Assembly: GCA_005239435.1 (NCBI GenBank)
Contig: SZNP01000008.1
Location: 1-64,000, forward strand
DNA length: 64,000 bases
Reading direction: 5' to 3'
From: Halorussus salinisoli
GTDB lineage: Archaea; Halobacteriota; Halobacteria; Halobacteriales; Haladaptataceae
Below are positions 17,414 through 26,368 of this stretch, piece by piece. Both the position numbers and the translations under genes were made by a program. A model generated the notes under the pieces. It worked only from the letters and a program-made list of their open reading frames with translations. It did no database searches and had not been told where the DNA came from. Positions within the stretch are counted from its first letter, which is position 1. The number at the start of each line of letters is the position of its first letter.

Positions 17414-19393
17414 TCACTTGGTGGTCGTCTCTTCCTCGCCCGGCGGAGAGTCGTTCGTTCCAGGGACGCCCCGGCCTTCGAAGAAGTCGCCACCCCACTG
17501 GCTAATCCAGATGTCTTGGTTGGCGGTGTAGAGCGCCTGCGCCGTCGTGAACCGGTCGTTCGACACCGACCATTCGTCGGCATCGGTGTCGTAGGTGACC
17601 TCCGTATTGTACACCGCAGCCTGTCCGTACTCCCCGCCGGCGTTCTGTGGGAGCGGGAGGGTGTACTCGGCGTCTTCGCTCCGCGAGGCTGGGCGCTCGG
17701 CACGCTGGAGTCGTCCGCGGTTGAACGTCTGGTTGTAGAAGTTCGCGTACTTCGCTTGTGCGTCCTCGATGCCGAGGACGGCGTCTGCCGCGTTGACGCC
17801 GCCGGTAATATCCCCGGCATCCCTCACGGTGATCGCGTAGGTTCCATCGCCAGTCCCGTCCGCGAACGTCCCCGCTTCGTCGTCCCACAGGTCCTCGAGC
17901 AGGTAGGTCAGGATTGGCCGGGTCATCTCTTCGTGGTTCACGTTCGATATCTGTGACGCCCAGAGCAGGCCTTGTCCGACTACACCCTGCGTTGCGGCCT
18001 GATTCTTCGACCCGTCCTGAAGCTTCCCGTTATCCGCGAGTTTGCCCTCGACCGCGCTCGCGAGGGCGTTAGCGTACTCCGCCGCTCGCGACCGGAGTTG
18101 CTCGCTCCCGGCGTGGGTACCGTACCAGCCGACCCCGCCGAGCATCACGCCGAGATCGCGGGTCGAACCCATCTCCACTATCTTCTCCGGCGGGAAGGCT
18201 TCCATCGTGGCCTTCGCCATCCCGTCCGTGAGCTGCTGGAGTTTCTTGGCCGGAATCAATGGCTCGGGGTTGACGTAGCCGTACCAGCCACCGTTGGCGA
18301 GGCTAGTCATGTCCGAGAGGAACCACAGCATCGCGGCGTGTTGTGTCGGGCGTGCCGTTTCGTCCACTACTTCGCCTCTCTTCGGATCGAACCCCGAGAC
18401 CAGTTCGAGTGAGTCTTCGCCCTTCGTGAGCGCGCCGTCGTTCTCCGGGCCGCCGTCGATGAGCGTCGCTCTGATGGCAATCTGGGCGACGGTGGCGAGC
18501 ATCTGGGTTCGGAACTTCGGGGCCATGTCCGGCGGCAAGATGTCGAAGTGGCTCTCGAAGTTCTTCGCCCACGTCACGCCCTTGAGGTGGGTCCACGCCA
18601 CCGATGCCGGACTCACCACGCCGGACATCTCCGAGCGGTCCCACGCCATCGTGCTCGCGTCGATGCGATCGACGTCGGCGCTGAACGGTGCAACCGGCTT
18701 CTGGGTGAAGTGTGGGTCGCCCTCGGTGAACGGCGTCACGTTCAGATTCGGGTTCTTGATCGGCGGCTTCTCGACGTCTGAATTCTGCAGGAATCCCGCT
18801 ATCCGCTCTTCGAACATCTGTTGCTGTTCTTCGTTGTCCGGGAACAACACGCCCACGCCACTCACCGCGATACTGGTGTTCATGTTGTACAGCGAGTACC
18901 AGTAGGAGTCCCACGTCGCCTCTTGCCAATCGTACGCCGCCTGCTGTGCTGCCTGCGTGGTTCGACTCTCGATCCGAATATCGCCCACCATGGTAGACGG
19001 ATGGACCGTACAGATGTACTGCGCCATCTCCTCCGACGCCGTGAAGGTGAGCGAGCGCGTCTCCCCCTGATTCGACATCGTTTCCGTACTCACGACGTTG
19101 TTCCCGTCCGCGTCCTTGATGGTGAAGTTGTGCGGCGCGCTGTCGAGGTTCTCCCAGACAACCTCGTACTCGGTTCCCGGTCGGAGTGTCAACGTCGGAT
19201 TGGTTTCTCCCTGAATGGCCGCCGGTTCGCGGCCCTGCCATCCCGAAACCTCTCCCCCAAGTCGGTACGTAGTCGACTGTGCGTTTGCGAGGCTACCGAG
19301 AGCACCGACACCCGCTACTCCCGCTGTCGTCTTCAAAAACGACCGACGCGGAACGGAACGTCTCTCCCCGGTCGATAAGTGTTCGTGATTCAT
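17414..19393 (-). CDS. Tat-exported protein: N-terminal cupredoxin plus large helical domain of unknown function (659 aa)
   Basis: Tat signal with RRSFLK at residues 16-21 and an Ala-rich h-region ending near ANAQS. Residues about 43-140 form a plastocyanin-like domain with type 1 copper ligands: His in SAPHNFTI, and Cys, His and Met in YICTVHPSTMVGDI. The remaining about 510 residues carry no motif I recognise; they are rich in Trp, Asn and helix-forming segments (for example WFLSDMTSLANGGWYGYVNP) and end in a Glu/Thr-rich tail. It is likely an extracellular copper protein, perhaps an electron carrier fused to a catalytic or binding domain. It stands alone, with a 620-nt non-coding region upstream. 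Confidence 0.8.
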   Translation of the reverse strand: MNHEHLSTGERRSVPRRSFLKTTAGVAGVGALGSLANAQSTTYRLGGEVSGWQGREPAAIQGETNPTLTLRPGTEYEVVWENLDSAPHNFTIKDADGNNVVSTETMSNQGETRSLTFTASEEMAQYICTVHPSTMVGDIRIESRTTQAAQQAAYDWQEATWDSYWYSLYNMNTSIAVSGVGVLFPDNEEQQQMFEERIAGFLQNSDVEKPPIKNPNLNVTPFTEGDPHFTQKPVAPFSADVDRIDASTMAWDRSEMSGVVSPASVAWTHLKGVTWAKNFESHFDILPPDMAPKFRTQMLATVAQIAIRATLIDGGPENDGALTKGEDSLELVSGFDPKRGEVVDETARPTQHAAMLWFLSDMTSLANGGWYGYVNPEPLIPAKKLQQLTDGMAKATMEAFPPEKIVEMGSTRDLGVMLGGVGWYGTHAGSEQLRSRAAEYANALASAVEGKLADNGKLQDGSKNQAATQGVVGQGLLWASQISNVNHEEMTRPILTYLLEDLWDDEAGTFADGTGDGTYAITVRDAGDITGGVNAADAVLGIEDAQAKYANFYNQTFNRGRLQRAERPASRSEDAEYTLPLPQNAGGEYGQAAVYNTEVTYDTDADEWSVSNDRFTTAQALYTANQDIWISQWGGDFFEGRGVPGTNDSPPGEEETTTK

Positions 19394-19609
19394 AGGTTCT
19401 CGTGTTTAGTCGTTGCTGGTTTCGTCGGGCTACACAGTCCCAAAGTGCGGCGAGGAACGCTGTGTAACCGTTTCAACCGGGGACAATCCACCATACTCAG
19501 GACTATAAAGTACACTCGGATGTGTCCGTAAAGCACACGAGCGAGGTCGGTTTTTCCGGCCGTCGTTGCCCGCACACGCATGCGCTATCTGGCTTCGAGG
19601 CTACGTAGG

Positions 19610-20021
19610 CTTGGAAGGGCGGGACCATCACGGAACTGATCGCGACGGTCGCAACGGAACTTGCGATCAGTGTTGTCCAGCTATCGACGCTTCGACTGGC
19701 GATAGCCGGTCCGTACGGATTCGAGGGTGATATCGTGGCCGGTCGAATCGCGCGCCTCGCTCACCGTACTCTCTTCGGGATTCTCTTTGCAGGCGGGATG
19801 GCTGACCCTGATCTCCACCGGGTCAGCAACTGAGTCTGGAAAACCGCCGTCGCAGGCGTCGTACGCGGACTCGTACTTGCGATTCTCGGTACAGGAATCG
19901 TCACAAAACCGTCTTGTCGTAGCCCGAACAACATTGCTGTATTTATTCTCTGGGGTCGTCCGGTGCTAGCTCTCCCAACTGCCGAATCTATACCCACGTT
20001 CCTGGCGTTGGTTGTTACGGG
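19610..20021 (+). pseudogene. Possible membrane-protein remnant with an internal stop
   Basis: This 620-nt gap (19394-20021) has no intact gene. One plus-strand frame from about 19610 reads TELIATVATELAISVVQLST and later RTLFGILFAGGMAD, hits TGA near 19830, then continues in frame as KTAVAGVVRGLVLAILGTG to about 20020. The hydrophobic, residue-biased content resembles a small haloarchaeal membrane protein, but no start codon is visible and no family is recognised. The rest of the gap looks empty. Confidence 0.25.
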
Positions 20022-21452
20022 ATGAAGAAACACGTCCTACTGCTACTCGTTGTTACGATGTCCACAGTCGGATACGCAGTGCCGACCGAGCAGCGAGGTA
20101 ACGTACAGGCTACCCCACCGGACCCGTCCGAAGACGTTCTCGGGTGGGAGAACGGAGTGTGGCACAACGAGTCCATTGCCATCGACCAGAGCGACGGTCT
20201 GAACGATAGCGAGCTGAAGGCGTTCGTCGACAGGACGATGGCTCGCGTCGAACTCGTGAGGGAGTTGGAATTCGAGGAGGACGTACCAGTCGAAATCGTC
20301 AGCCGCGAAGCGTTCCAGAACCAGCGGTCCGAACGCTCGGCATCCGAGGAGTTCCGGATGTTCGACAACGTCAAATTCGAGGCGTTGTTGATGGTAAACG
20401 AATCGACCGACTCTCTGGCCGTCCAGCAGCAGAACACCGGTGCCTCAGTCCTCGGATTCTACGATTCCCAGAGCGACCAGATAGTCCTCGTTTCCGAAGG
20501 CAACGAGTCGCCGCGTATAGACGAAATAACGCTAGCTCACGAACTCGTGCACGCGCTGCAGGATCAGAGGTGGAACCTCACGTCGTCCCGGTTCGACCAG
20601 CGCACGCGCGAGAAGGCCAACACCGTGGCCGGAATCGTCGAGGGCGACCCCGAATTGCTGGAGGTACTCTATCGACAGCGGTGTGGCGAGCTATGGGATA
20701 ACTGCTCGACGCCCGAACGAATGGGTGGTAGCAGCGATCTCGCCAACGTCGGTCCGTTCATCCTCAAGTTCCAGCCGCGGAGCGACGGACCGGGGTTCGT
20801 TCAAGACGTCCGCGAAGAGGGCGGCTGGGATGCGGTCAACGATCTCTACACGAACCTGCCCCGCAGCACCGAGCAGTTGATCCACCCAAGCAAGTTCGGG
20901 GAGGACGAACCGACGAACGTGACGGTCCGCGACAGGTCGACCGACGACTGGGAGCAGATTCGCGTGGACCAACGCCCCGACACCATGACGCTCGGAGAGG
21001 CGGGAGTGTTCTCGATGTTTCTGTTCCCGGCGTTCGATACCGGGGGTCAGACCGAGATCATCCCTGCGAGCCACTTCCGGAATACGACCGAGAGCGGGGA
21101 GCTCCAGCCCATCGATGGACTGAACTACAACCATCCGCTCTCGGCCGGCTGGGACGGTGATACCCTCGTACCCTACACGAATTCGGACGGCGAAAAAGGC
21201 TACGTCTGGAAGCTCGCGTGGGATTCCGAACGGGAGGCCGCGGAGTTCGTCGAGGGGTATCGCCAACTGCTCGACGCCCGCGGGGCCGAACCGGCCGACG
21301 ACCGCCAGAACACGTACCGAATTCCGGAAGACGAGGAGTTCGCGGACGCCTTCTATGTGACCCAGCAGGACGATACGGTCGTCATCGTGAACGCGCCCAC
21401 CGTCGAAGAGCTATCCGGCGTCTACGACGGAGCAGCACCAGCAGTCGAGTGA
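20022..21452 (+). CDS. Hvo_1808-type surface protein with HExxH metalloprotease-like motif (476 aa)
   Basis: Signal peptide MKKHVLLLLVVTMSTVGYAV, then an extracellular domain with a conserved HELVHALQDQ motif (HExxH, a zinc-protease signature, near residue 174) and the Hvo_1808-type pattern DLYTNLPRSTEQLIHP. The C terminus YVTQQDDTVVIVNAPTVEEL also fits. Many relatives are lipoproteins, but here no lipobox Cys follows the signal, so it is probably secreted or anchored otherwise. The role is unknown. ATG at 20022 gives a well-formed signal peptide. Confidence 0.8.
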   Translation: MKKHVLLLLVVTMSTVGYAVPTEQRGNVQATPPDPSEDVLGWENGVWHNESIAIDQSDGLNDSELKAFVDRTMARVELVRELEFEEDVPVEIVSREAFQNQRSERSASEEFRMFDNVKFEALLMVNESTDSLAVQQQNTGASVLGFYDSQSDQIVLVSEGNESPRIDEITLAHELVHALQDQRWNLTSSRFDQRTREKANTVAGIVEGDPELLEVLYRQRCGELWDNCSTPERMGGSSDLANVGPFILKFQPRSDGPGFVQDVREEGGWDAVNDLYTNLPRSTEQLIHPSKFGEDEPTNVTVRDRSTDDWEQIRVDQRPDTMTLGEAGVFSMFLFPAFDTGGQTEIIPASHFRNTTESGELQPIDGLNYNHPLSAGWDGDTLVPYTNSDGEKGYVWKLAWDSEREAAEFVEGYRQLLDARGAEPADDRQNTYRIPEDEEFADAFYVTQQDDTVVIVNAPTVEELSGVYDGAAPAVE

Positions 21453-21477
21453 GTCTGCTGTGAAATTTTTAGACGAG

Positions 21478-21588
21478 ATGCAGCACCCCAAATGGCGGTG
21501 TGACCGATGTGGCGAGCGACTTTACGGAAACGTGGACGGAGGGACGTTCTGTCCGAACTGCGGAAACCGATATCGTGACCTCGAGTGA
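21478..21588 (+). CDS. Small CPxCG zinc-finger protein (36 aa)
   Basis: Starts MQHPKWRCDRCGERLYGN and ends TFCPNCGNRYRDLE. Two Cys pairs (CDRC and CPNC) spaced 14 residues apart form a one-zinc ribbon, the pattern of the haloarchaeal CPxCG micro-proteins. An in-frame GTG at 21460 could add six residues. It follows the surface-protein gene by 25 nt on the same strand. Function unknown; small zinc-finger proteins of this size affect growth and biofilm phenotypes in Haloferax. Confidence 0.7.
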   Translation: MQHPKWRCDRCGERLYGNVDGGTFCPNCGNRYRDLE

Positions 21589-22074
21589 TGGCCGCTGGAG
21601 TCCGGCCATTCGTCGCTTTTGCTCGGCGATATCGACGGCCGTGGTACAGCGAGCGAGTCGCAGCGATTCGGTTGTGCTCGATCGATTCGGGTCGTCTCGA
21701 CCGGAGCCATCAGCTATAGTTGGACTCCGTTGAGAGGTTCATCTTCGCGTCGCTCTCTCCGTACTCCGGCATCGCACCATCGACCAGCGGCCTCCGCGGG
21801 TAATGCAGACAGTGGTTCGTCCACGATGATACATAGATTGGTAACCAGTGACCAAGCGGTAGCGATGGATTGGCGCTCACCATCGGAACTGTACTTTCGA
21901 ATTCGGGTCGATATCCAGCCGACTGCTCCGGATAGCTCGAGATTAGTTGGTCATCGTCTCGAAGGCGACGATCGGAGACCGGGGCGACCTACTGCATCGG
22001 GAACTGTGCTTGCGGCCATCAGCTACAAAGATATCGTTTTACGAAATCTGGTGGAGGGTATCACTAGACACCGC
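21589..22074. other. Intergenic, no gene recognised
   Basis: About 490 nt between the small zinc-finger gene and the end of the convergent epimerase gene. Frames present look like shadows; no motif, repeat or RNA seen. Confidence 0.4.
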
Positions 22075-22791
22075 TTACCGTTCTATCGCCACACGGTAGG
22101 ACTCCTCGAAGGGTATTTCGTATTCGATACCGACCCGTTCGTACGCGACACGTGGAATACTGATGTCCGCGAGGTAGAGTGGACTATCGGTTTCGCGAAG
22201 TCCCGTCTTCGGAAGTGCCAAGGTGAGTATCTCGTCCGATTCGACTACTGGGCCGGGACGCTCGCCGGTGGTTGCGTCGAGTCCGGATGGAACGTCGAGC
22301 GAAACGACAGGCTGCTCGGTGTCGTTACACTGGTCGATGAGGTCGCGTGTCCGTCCACGAGGTTCGCCCTGAAGACCGTAGCCGATGAGCGAATCGACGA
22401 CGGTGTCGGCCTCTCTACATACGTCGGGAACGTCTGAGGTGCCGATGGAGACGTTCATCTCGTCGAGGACGCGATACTGGGTCGCGGTGGCTCCGTCCAA
22501 GGCGTCCGGGGAGCGGTCGAGGACGAGGGTAACGGACACGTCACGGTTTTCGAGATGCCGTGCACAGGCCAGTCCCCCGCCACCGTTTCCGCCGTTTCCT
22601 GCTAGCACGGTTATTTGGCCGGGGTCACGTTCGAGAAGGTGTCCTGCAAGGTTGCGTCCGGCGTTCTCCATCATCTGAAGTAGGTCCAAACCAACGTCTT
22701 CGACCGCAACTAGATCTATCTCGCGCATTTCGTTTGCTGAAACCGCAGGAACGGGAATCCCGTCCGAAGTTCGAAATTCAGATTCCGTCAT
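22075..22791 (-). CDS. YjeF N-terminal domain protein, NAD(P)H-hydrate epimerase-like (238 aa)
   Basis: Repairs hydrated NAD(P)H by epimerising NAD(P)HX. Motifs in order: SANEMREIDLVAVEDVGLDL, LLQMMENAGRNLA, ITVLAGNGGNGGGGLACARH (nucleotide loop), TVVDSLIGYGLQGEPRG (catalytic Asp) and VVSLDVPSGLDATTGE. It lacks the C-terminal ADP-dependent dehydratase domain found in fused NnrD/NnrE enzymes, so it is the stand-alone epimerase form. It lies just outside the left end of the integrated element. Confidence 0.85.
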   Translation of the reverse strand: MTESEFRTSDGIPVPAVSANEMREIDLVAVEDVGLDLLQMMENAGRNLAGHLLERDPGQITVLAGNGGNGGGGLACARHLENRDVSVTLVLDRSPDALDGATATQYRVLDEMNVSIGTSDVPDVCREADTVVDSLIGYGLQGEPRGRTRDLIDQCNDTEQPVVSLDVPSGLDATTGERPGPVVESDEILTLALPKTGLRETDSPLYLADISIPRVAYERVGIEYEIPFEESYRVAIER

Positions 22792-22925
22792 GGATGCGTA
22801 GTGCGGAGTTACGGTGCGTAGAACGCATTTTGATCGTGGTAGTCTTCCCCACGTGAACGCAAATAATCGTTTTTACTTTCGTTTAGCCACGGGTGGAAAC
22901 CACGAGAAGATAGTGGAGTAGGAGT

Positions 22926-22943
22926 GCTCCGTCAGGGATTTGA
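22926..22943 (+). repeat. Left attachment site (copy of tRNA-Glu 3' end)
   Basis: Reads GCTCCGTCAGGGATTTGA, versus GCTCCGTTAGGGATTTGA at the tRNA (17 of 18). Similarity stops at both edges. A chance match this long to a tRNA terminus is very unlikely in 64 kb. Confidence 0.75.
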
Positions 22944-23105
22944 CAGCCCCCGTATCCGCTCTGTCCCGAATTGATCTACGTAATCCCACGGGACGAACGC
23001 ACCCATCGACCACCCAACGAAGACGACATCCTCAAGGTCGTGCTGTTCGACAAAGGTGTGAAGATCACGAGCGTATTGCGCGACCGTATGCCCTATTTCC
23101 GTCTT
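22944..23105 (-). pseudogene. Alpha/beta hydrolase fragment containing the nucleophile elbow
   Basis: On the minus strand from about 23105 the frame reads SEKTEIGHTVAQYARDLHTF, then EDVVFVGWSMGAFVPWDY, ending abruptly at the left attachment site. G-W-S-M-G is the catalytic serine elbow of alpha/beta hydrolases. No start codon or C-terminal half follows; the C-terminal part of such a protein is found on the opposite strand immediately to the right. Confidence 0.6.
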
Positions 23106-23116
23106 TTCTGACCGCC

Positions 23117-23317
23117 ATGTCCCCTGAAATCGACGCCGACCTTGCTATTGTCCGGCAGCGAGAGCCCCCACTCTTGAAAGATGCCACGGAACCGGTCAAT
23201 GACGCGCTCCCGAACAGCCGGATCGCTTCCTTCGAAGAGCATGGACACGAGGCGATGCTCACCGCACCAGACCGCTTCATTGAGGAGGTACTTGCATTCA
23301 TCCGTGAAACGAACTAA
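23117..23317 (+). pseudogene. Alpha/beta hydrolase C-terminal fragment, inverted relative to the middle fragment
   Basis: The plus-strand frame ends SFEEHGHEAMLTAPDRFIEE and VLAFIRETN, the C-terminal His-containing region of the alpha/beta hydrolase family (catalytic His in HGHE). It lies head to head with the serine-elbow fragment on the other strand, so one gene was split by an inversion or two halves were joined wrongly. Not functional as it stands. Confidence 0.5.
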
Positions 23318-23801
23318 CGGAGTTACAATCGTTCTCCTCACCATTTCCGGCGTCTATTCGATATGCACCACTATTGAGCGGCTGATTCAGCACAGACGTT
23401 TTGAGCTTGCGAAATTCTCGTGATGGATTGACCCTCTAAATTGATTATTGGTAGATCTTCATGCGGTGATACCTCACAGGAATAGATATGAATTTGACTG
23501 ATTGGGTTGCGGTGGTGACCGGCGCGTAGGCCGACCGACGCGGGGGAGGAGGTCGGAGGTGCGCTTTACCGCGTCCCACTCGAAGTTGTCGGTCGGCCCG
23601 AGTTTCGGTCACGCATCTCGCTGTGAGTAGACAATGCGATGCCGTCCTGTCCGGGAAGAGTGGTTCTCTGACAGGTTGCCACCGATAAGTATACGCTCTT
23701 AGTATGTGGGTTTTATTACCGGTTGGATTCACGAGTAGTCGTGTTAGCATTGGTGCATGCTAGCTTATCACTATGAACGTCGTAGTCGTCCTAGAGATAC
23801 T
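23318..23801. other. Intergenic within the element, no gene recognised
   Basis: About 480 nt of mixed composition between the hydrolase relic and the membrane-protein gene. No conserved frame seen. A copy of the motif TATACGCTCT that recurs in this element occurs at about 23690. Confidence 0.4.
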
Positions 23802-24554
23802 ATGAGTGAATCAGAACACCAGTCAGAATCGGTCGAGGAGATAGTCAACCAACGCTGGAAGCGCACGGGCGCGGGCACGAGAGTGGCTGGAGCCTGGCTT
23901 GCGATGGGATCCGTTCTTTTCGTGGCTAGTCTTGCCCTTCATCCACCGCCCTCCCCAGATCTCGGCGAATTCATGGCGGTCATCGCTAACGAACCCACTC
24001 AATGGGTACTGGCCCACTGGGCGGCGGCATTGGCACTTACTCTCTTCGCGATAACGGGACTACTCATGCTGACGACAGAATCGCGACTCTCTCAGAATTG
24101 GTGGGCGATGACCGCGTGGGCCCTACTGGTTGTGGGTGCGACGTGGATTACCACTACCGCCGTAGCAGAGGCCACCGTGATTACCGAGGCAGCCGTCGCT
24201 GGTGACACTGCAACGTTCGAAGCCTGGCAACTCTTTGCTGAGGGTAAAGCCGTCGGGTTCGGCTTCCTGGCAGTAGCCATTGCCGTAATCGCTGGCAATG
24301 AGGCTCGGAGTACCCGTTCAGTGACTCCCGTGTGGGCCTCGTGGATAGGTGCCGTGGCAGGGCTCGTGGCCTTTGTGGGGTTCGTCGTCTTGGGGTTGTT
24401 GCTCGGGATCGCCGTAGGTGGTCTTATCTGGCTGGCCTCCACGATAGTAATGAGTCTGTGGACTCTCTGGTTCGGAATCGCTCTCGTGCGATCTGATGAT
24501 TCCCAAGTTCAACTCGCGGAAGCCAGAACCAAGAGACAGAGGGCGATTCGCTGA
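23802..24554 (+). CDS. Multi-pass membrane protein, DUF4386-like (250 aa)
   Basis: After a charged cytoplasmic stretch (MSESEHQSESVEEIV) there are about seven hydrophobic segments: GAWLAMGSVLFVASLAL, VLAHWAAALALTLFAITGLL, WWAMTAWALLVVGATWI, VGFGFLAVAIAVIAG, WASWIGAVAGLVAFVGFVVL and LLLGIAVGGLIWLASTIVM among them. The residue pattern resembles DUF4386-type proteins but no functional motif is present. ATG at 23802 is preferred over 23757 because the upstream residues are basic and unlike the family. Cargo of the element, role unknown. Confidence 0.7.
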   Translation: MSESEHQSESVEEIVNQRWKRTGAGTRVAGAWLAMGSVLFVASLALHPPPSPDLGEFMAVIANEPTQWVLAHWAAALALTLFAITGLLMLTTESRLSQNWWAMTAWALLVVGATWITTTAVAEATVITEAAVAGDTATFEAWQLFAEGKAVGFGFLAVAIAVIAGNEARSTRSVTPVWASWIGAVAGLVAFVGFVVLGLLLGIAVGGLIWLASTIVMSLWTLWFGIALVRSDDSQVQLAEARTKRQRAIR

Positions 24555-24933
24555 GAATATCGATAGAGGAGTGGACCATCATTACATCCGATGGGGTCGA
24601 AACAGCAGTACAGTGTGGAACTGATGAACAGACGCTCTAAATTGGTCACTCTGTCCTTGCGACCAAAGACGTAGTGGAAACGGGAAGCCCGCCCACGAAA
24701 CTTACTCGGCTCCATTCCAGCGGAAGGGTATGATCGAGTGCTTTCACCTTTGACCGTCAGCGATTCGACTGATAAATAGGTGGTACAAGTTTCGCACGGC
24801 CCGCCATGTGGGAGTCAAACATCGGATATTCGTCGCCGCGACAGTTACACCGTGGTCGCTATATAACTCCTGTTCACACCGTGACCAGTGTTCACCCGCT
24901 GACGCTATCGTGAAACCTCTTGCACATATCCAC
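24555..24933. other. Intergenic within the element, no gene recognised
   Basis: About 380 nt, relatively AT-rich, without a convincing frame or RNA. Confidence 0.4.
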
Positions 24934-25179
24934 ATGCTCACGGAATCCTGGGTCGTCTACGAGTTCACAGCCGGGAGCGGATTGGGGATGGTGCGGTGGG
25001 AACTGAGTGACGATGACGAACTACGTCCCGTCGACCAAACGCCGAAGGCACTGGGCGAATTCATCGACTACCACGTCGATTGTGACTGTGGAGAGACGTT
25101 CTGGACGTGGACAGACGCCACTGCTCACGTCGAAACAGAACACGCCAACGGAACCGTAAGTCTCCCCGGTGAAACCTAA
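24934..25179 (+). CDS. Small protein with a C-x-C...H...H zinc-finger-like end (81 aa)
   Basis: From ATG 24934: MLTESWVVYEFTAGSGLGMV, then ALGEFIDYHVDCDCGETFWT followed by WTDATAHVETEHANG. The CDCG pair and the HVETEH pair are spaced like a C2H2 finger. Composition is acidic and codons look used. No family recognised. The first ATG in frame is at 24808, but residues before 24934 are unlike a coding N terminus. Confidence 0.5.
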   Translation: MLTESWVVYEFTAGSGLGMVRWELSDDDELRPVDQTPKALGEFIDYHVDCDCGETFWTWTDATAHVETEHANGTVSLPGET

Positions 25180-25551
25180 CTACGCCAACCCGTTCACAGG
25201 TAACGGTTTTCATCAATACGCCCCCGCACTCTCGGAGTTCCGCGTGATGGTCCGACTCATTCATCGTTTACGATGTCGTCACCCTTCGGGTGAACGTAGC
25301 ACTCGGCACGATACTCATCGGGGTCGCCAGCCAAATCCGCTGCGAGCCCTTCCGGGCTTCCACCTCAACTTCTGAATTTGCTTGCTCTCCATTTCTCTCA
25401 ATATACGCTCTGTATCACGCAATCTGTAGTGTGAATGTACCACGTGACTCCTGACAGACTCGGAGTAACTTGGCGATGGCAGTGCCGAATACAGAGGATG
25501 TATTCCGCAGACCGTTATCTACGGATGAGAAAAGCCGATTTACTGGCCCGA
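25180..25551. other. Intergenic within the element, no gene recognised
   Basis: About 370 nt. Includes one copy of the recurring motif ATATACGCTCTGTAT at about 25401-25415. Confidence 0.4.
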
Positions 25552-25959
25552 TTATCCGTCACTAGATTCCCACTCGTCGAACGATTCGTAAGGTGGCACC
25601 CAGATAGCAATCGCCCGTAGCGGCTCGTCCCCCGTGACACGCAATCGATGGTATGCCTGTTCAGGGATGTAGACGAACGACTCCGGTGACAGTTCATGCC
25701 GGGTGGCACTCGATTCGTCGTCGTCACCGGGTTTGCCGACCCAGAAGGTCGCGTGGCCGTCGAGGATATACAACAACTGCTCTGAGGACTCGTGGGCGTG
25801 CCAGGAGTCCCTTCCGCCGGGGGCCAACTCGGAGATCCGGAAGACGATTCGATCGGATCCCCGATCCGGGTTAACGAGTTCGCGCGAAGTTGTGGATTCG
25901 TGATGTGGCGGGGTGAACCCCTCCACGTCGTTTGCGTCAACAACGAATGGACTGGTCAT
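25552..25959 (-). CDS. Cupin-domain protein (135 aa)
   Basis: A single cupin barrel: motif 1 is SWHAHESSEQLLYILDGHAT (metal-binding His, His and Glu), motif 2 runs PESFVYIPEQAYHRLRVTG with the final His. N terminus MTSPFVVDANDVEGF starts at 25959. Small cupins of this type bind a metal and serve as enzymes or sensor-like proteins; the ligand is not predictable. It stands alone in the element. Confidence 0.85.
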   Translation of the reverse strand: MTSPFVVDANDVEGFTPPHHESTTSRELVNPDRGSDRIVFRISELAPGGRDSWHAHESSEQLLYILDGHATFWVGKPGDDDESSATRHELSPESFVYIPEQAYHRLRVTGDEPLRAIAIWVPPYESFDEWESSDG

Positions 25960-26368
25960 TGGCTAATGTCTTCTTCGGTTGTTCTTGCGATTCTGTCTGT
26001 GGCCGGTAACGCCCATCACACCATCCTCGCCATTTTTCTTCTTAATCTCAGCGTGCGCTATCGGATGCCTACTCTGCAATCTGTGTTAAGTATTACCACG
26101 GCCAGAATTTCTCAGCGCATTCAAGGGCGCGTTGGTGGATACGCGCTCTGTATTCAGCACGGAGTTTCTACCAGCCACGAGGGAGGTCAATACCGGGTGT
26201 GATATTCACGCTCTGTATACATCGCGTTACCCATTTCCGAATAACAGCAATGGGGACTGTTCTATGATGCATTCGACGGTCACCATACTGTATATGGAGG
26301 ACAAGTTAGCAGACTGGTGGTCATCGAACGTGTCGCCTAAGTAATTTTTTCGGGGGGCAACCTCTGGA
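25960..26368. other. Intergenic within the element with recurring motif
   Basis: About 410 nt, no supported gene. Holds two close copies of a CGCTCTGTAT-containing motif (about 26143-26152 and 26208-26218) and a T-run near 26344-26349. Confidence 0.4.

Noticed and set aside
19727..19969. Short plus-strand frame just before the Hvo_1808-type gene
   Set aside because: Not in the frame that shows the membrane-like composition and has no coding bias.
25792..26202. Plus-strand frame with a hydrophobic middle (MSSSVVLAILSVAGNAHH)
   Set aside because: Starts inside the cupin shadow, lacks codon bias and has no recognisable family.
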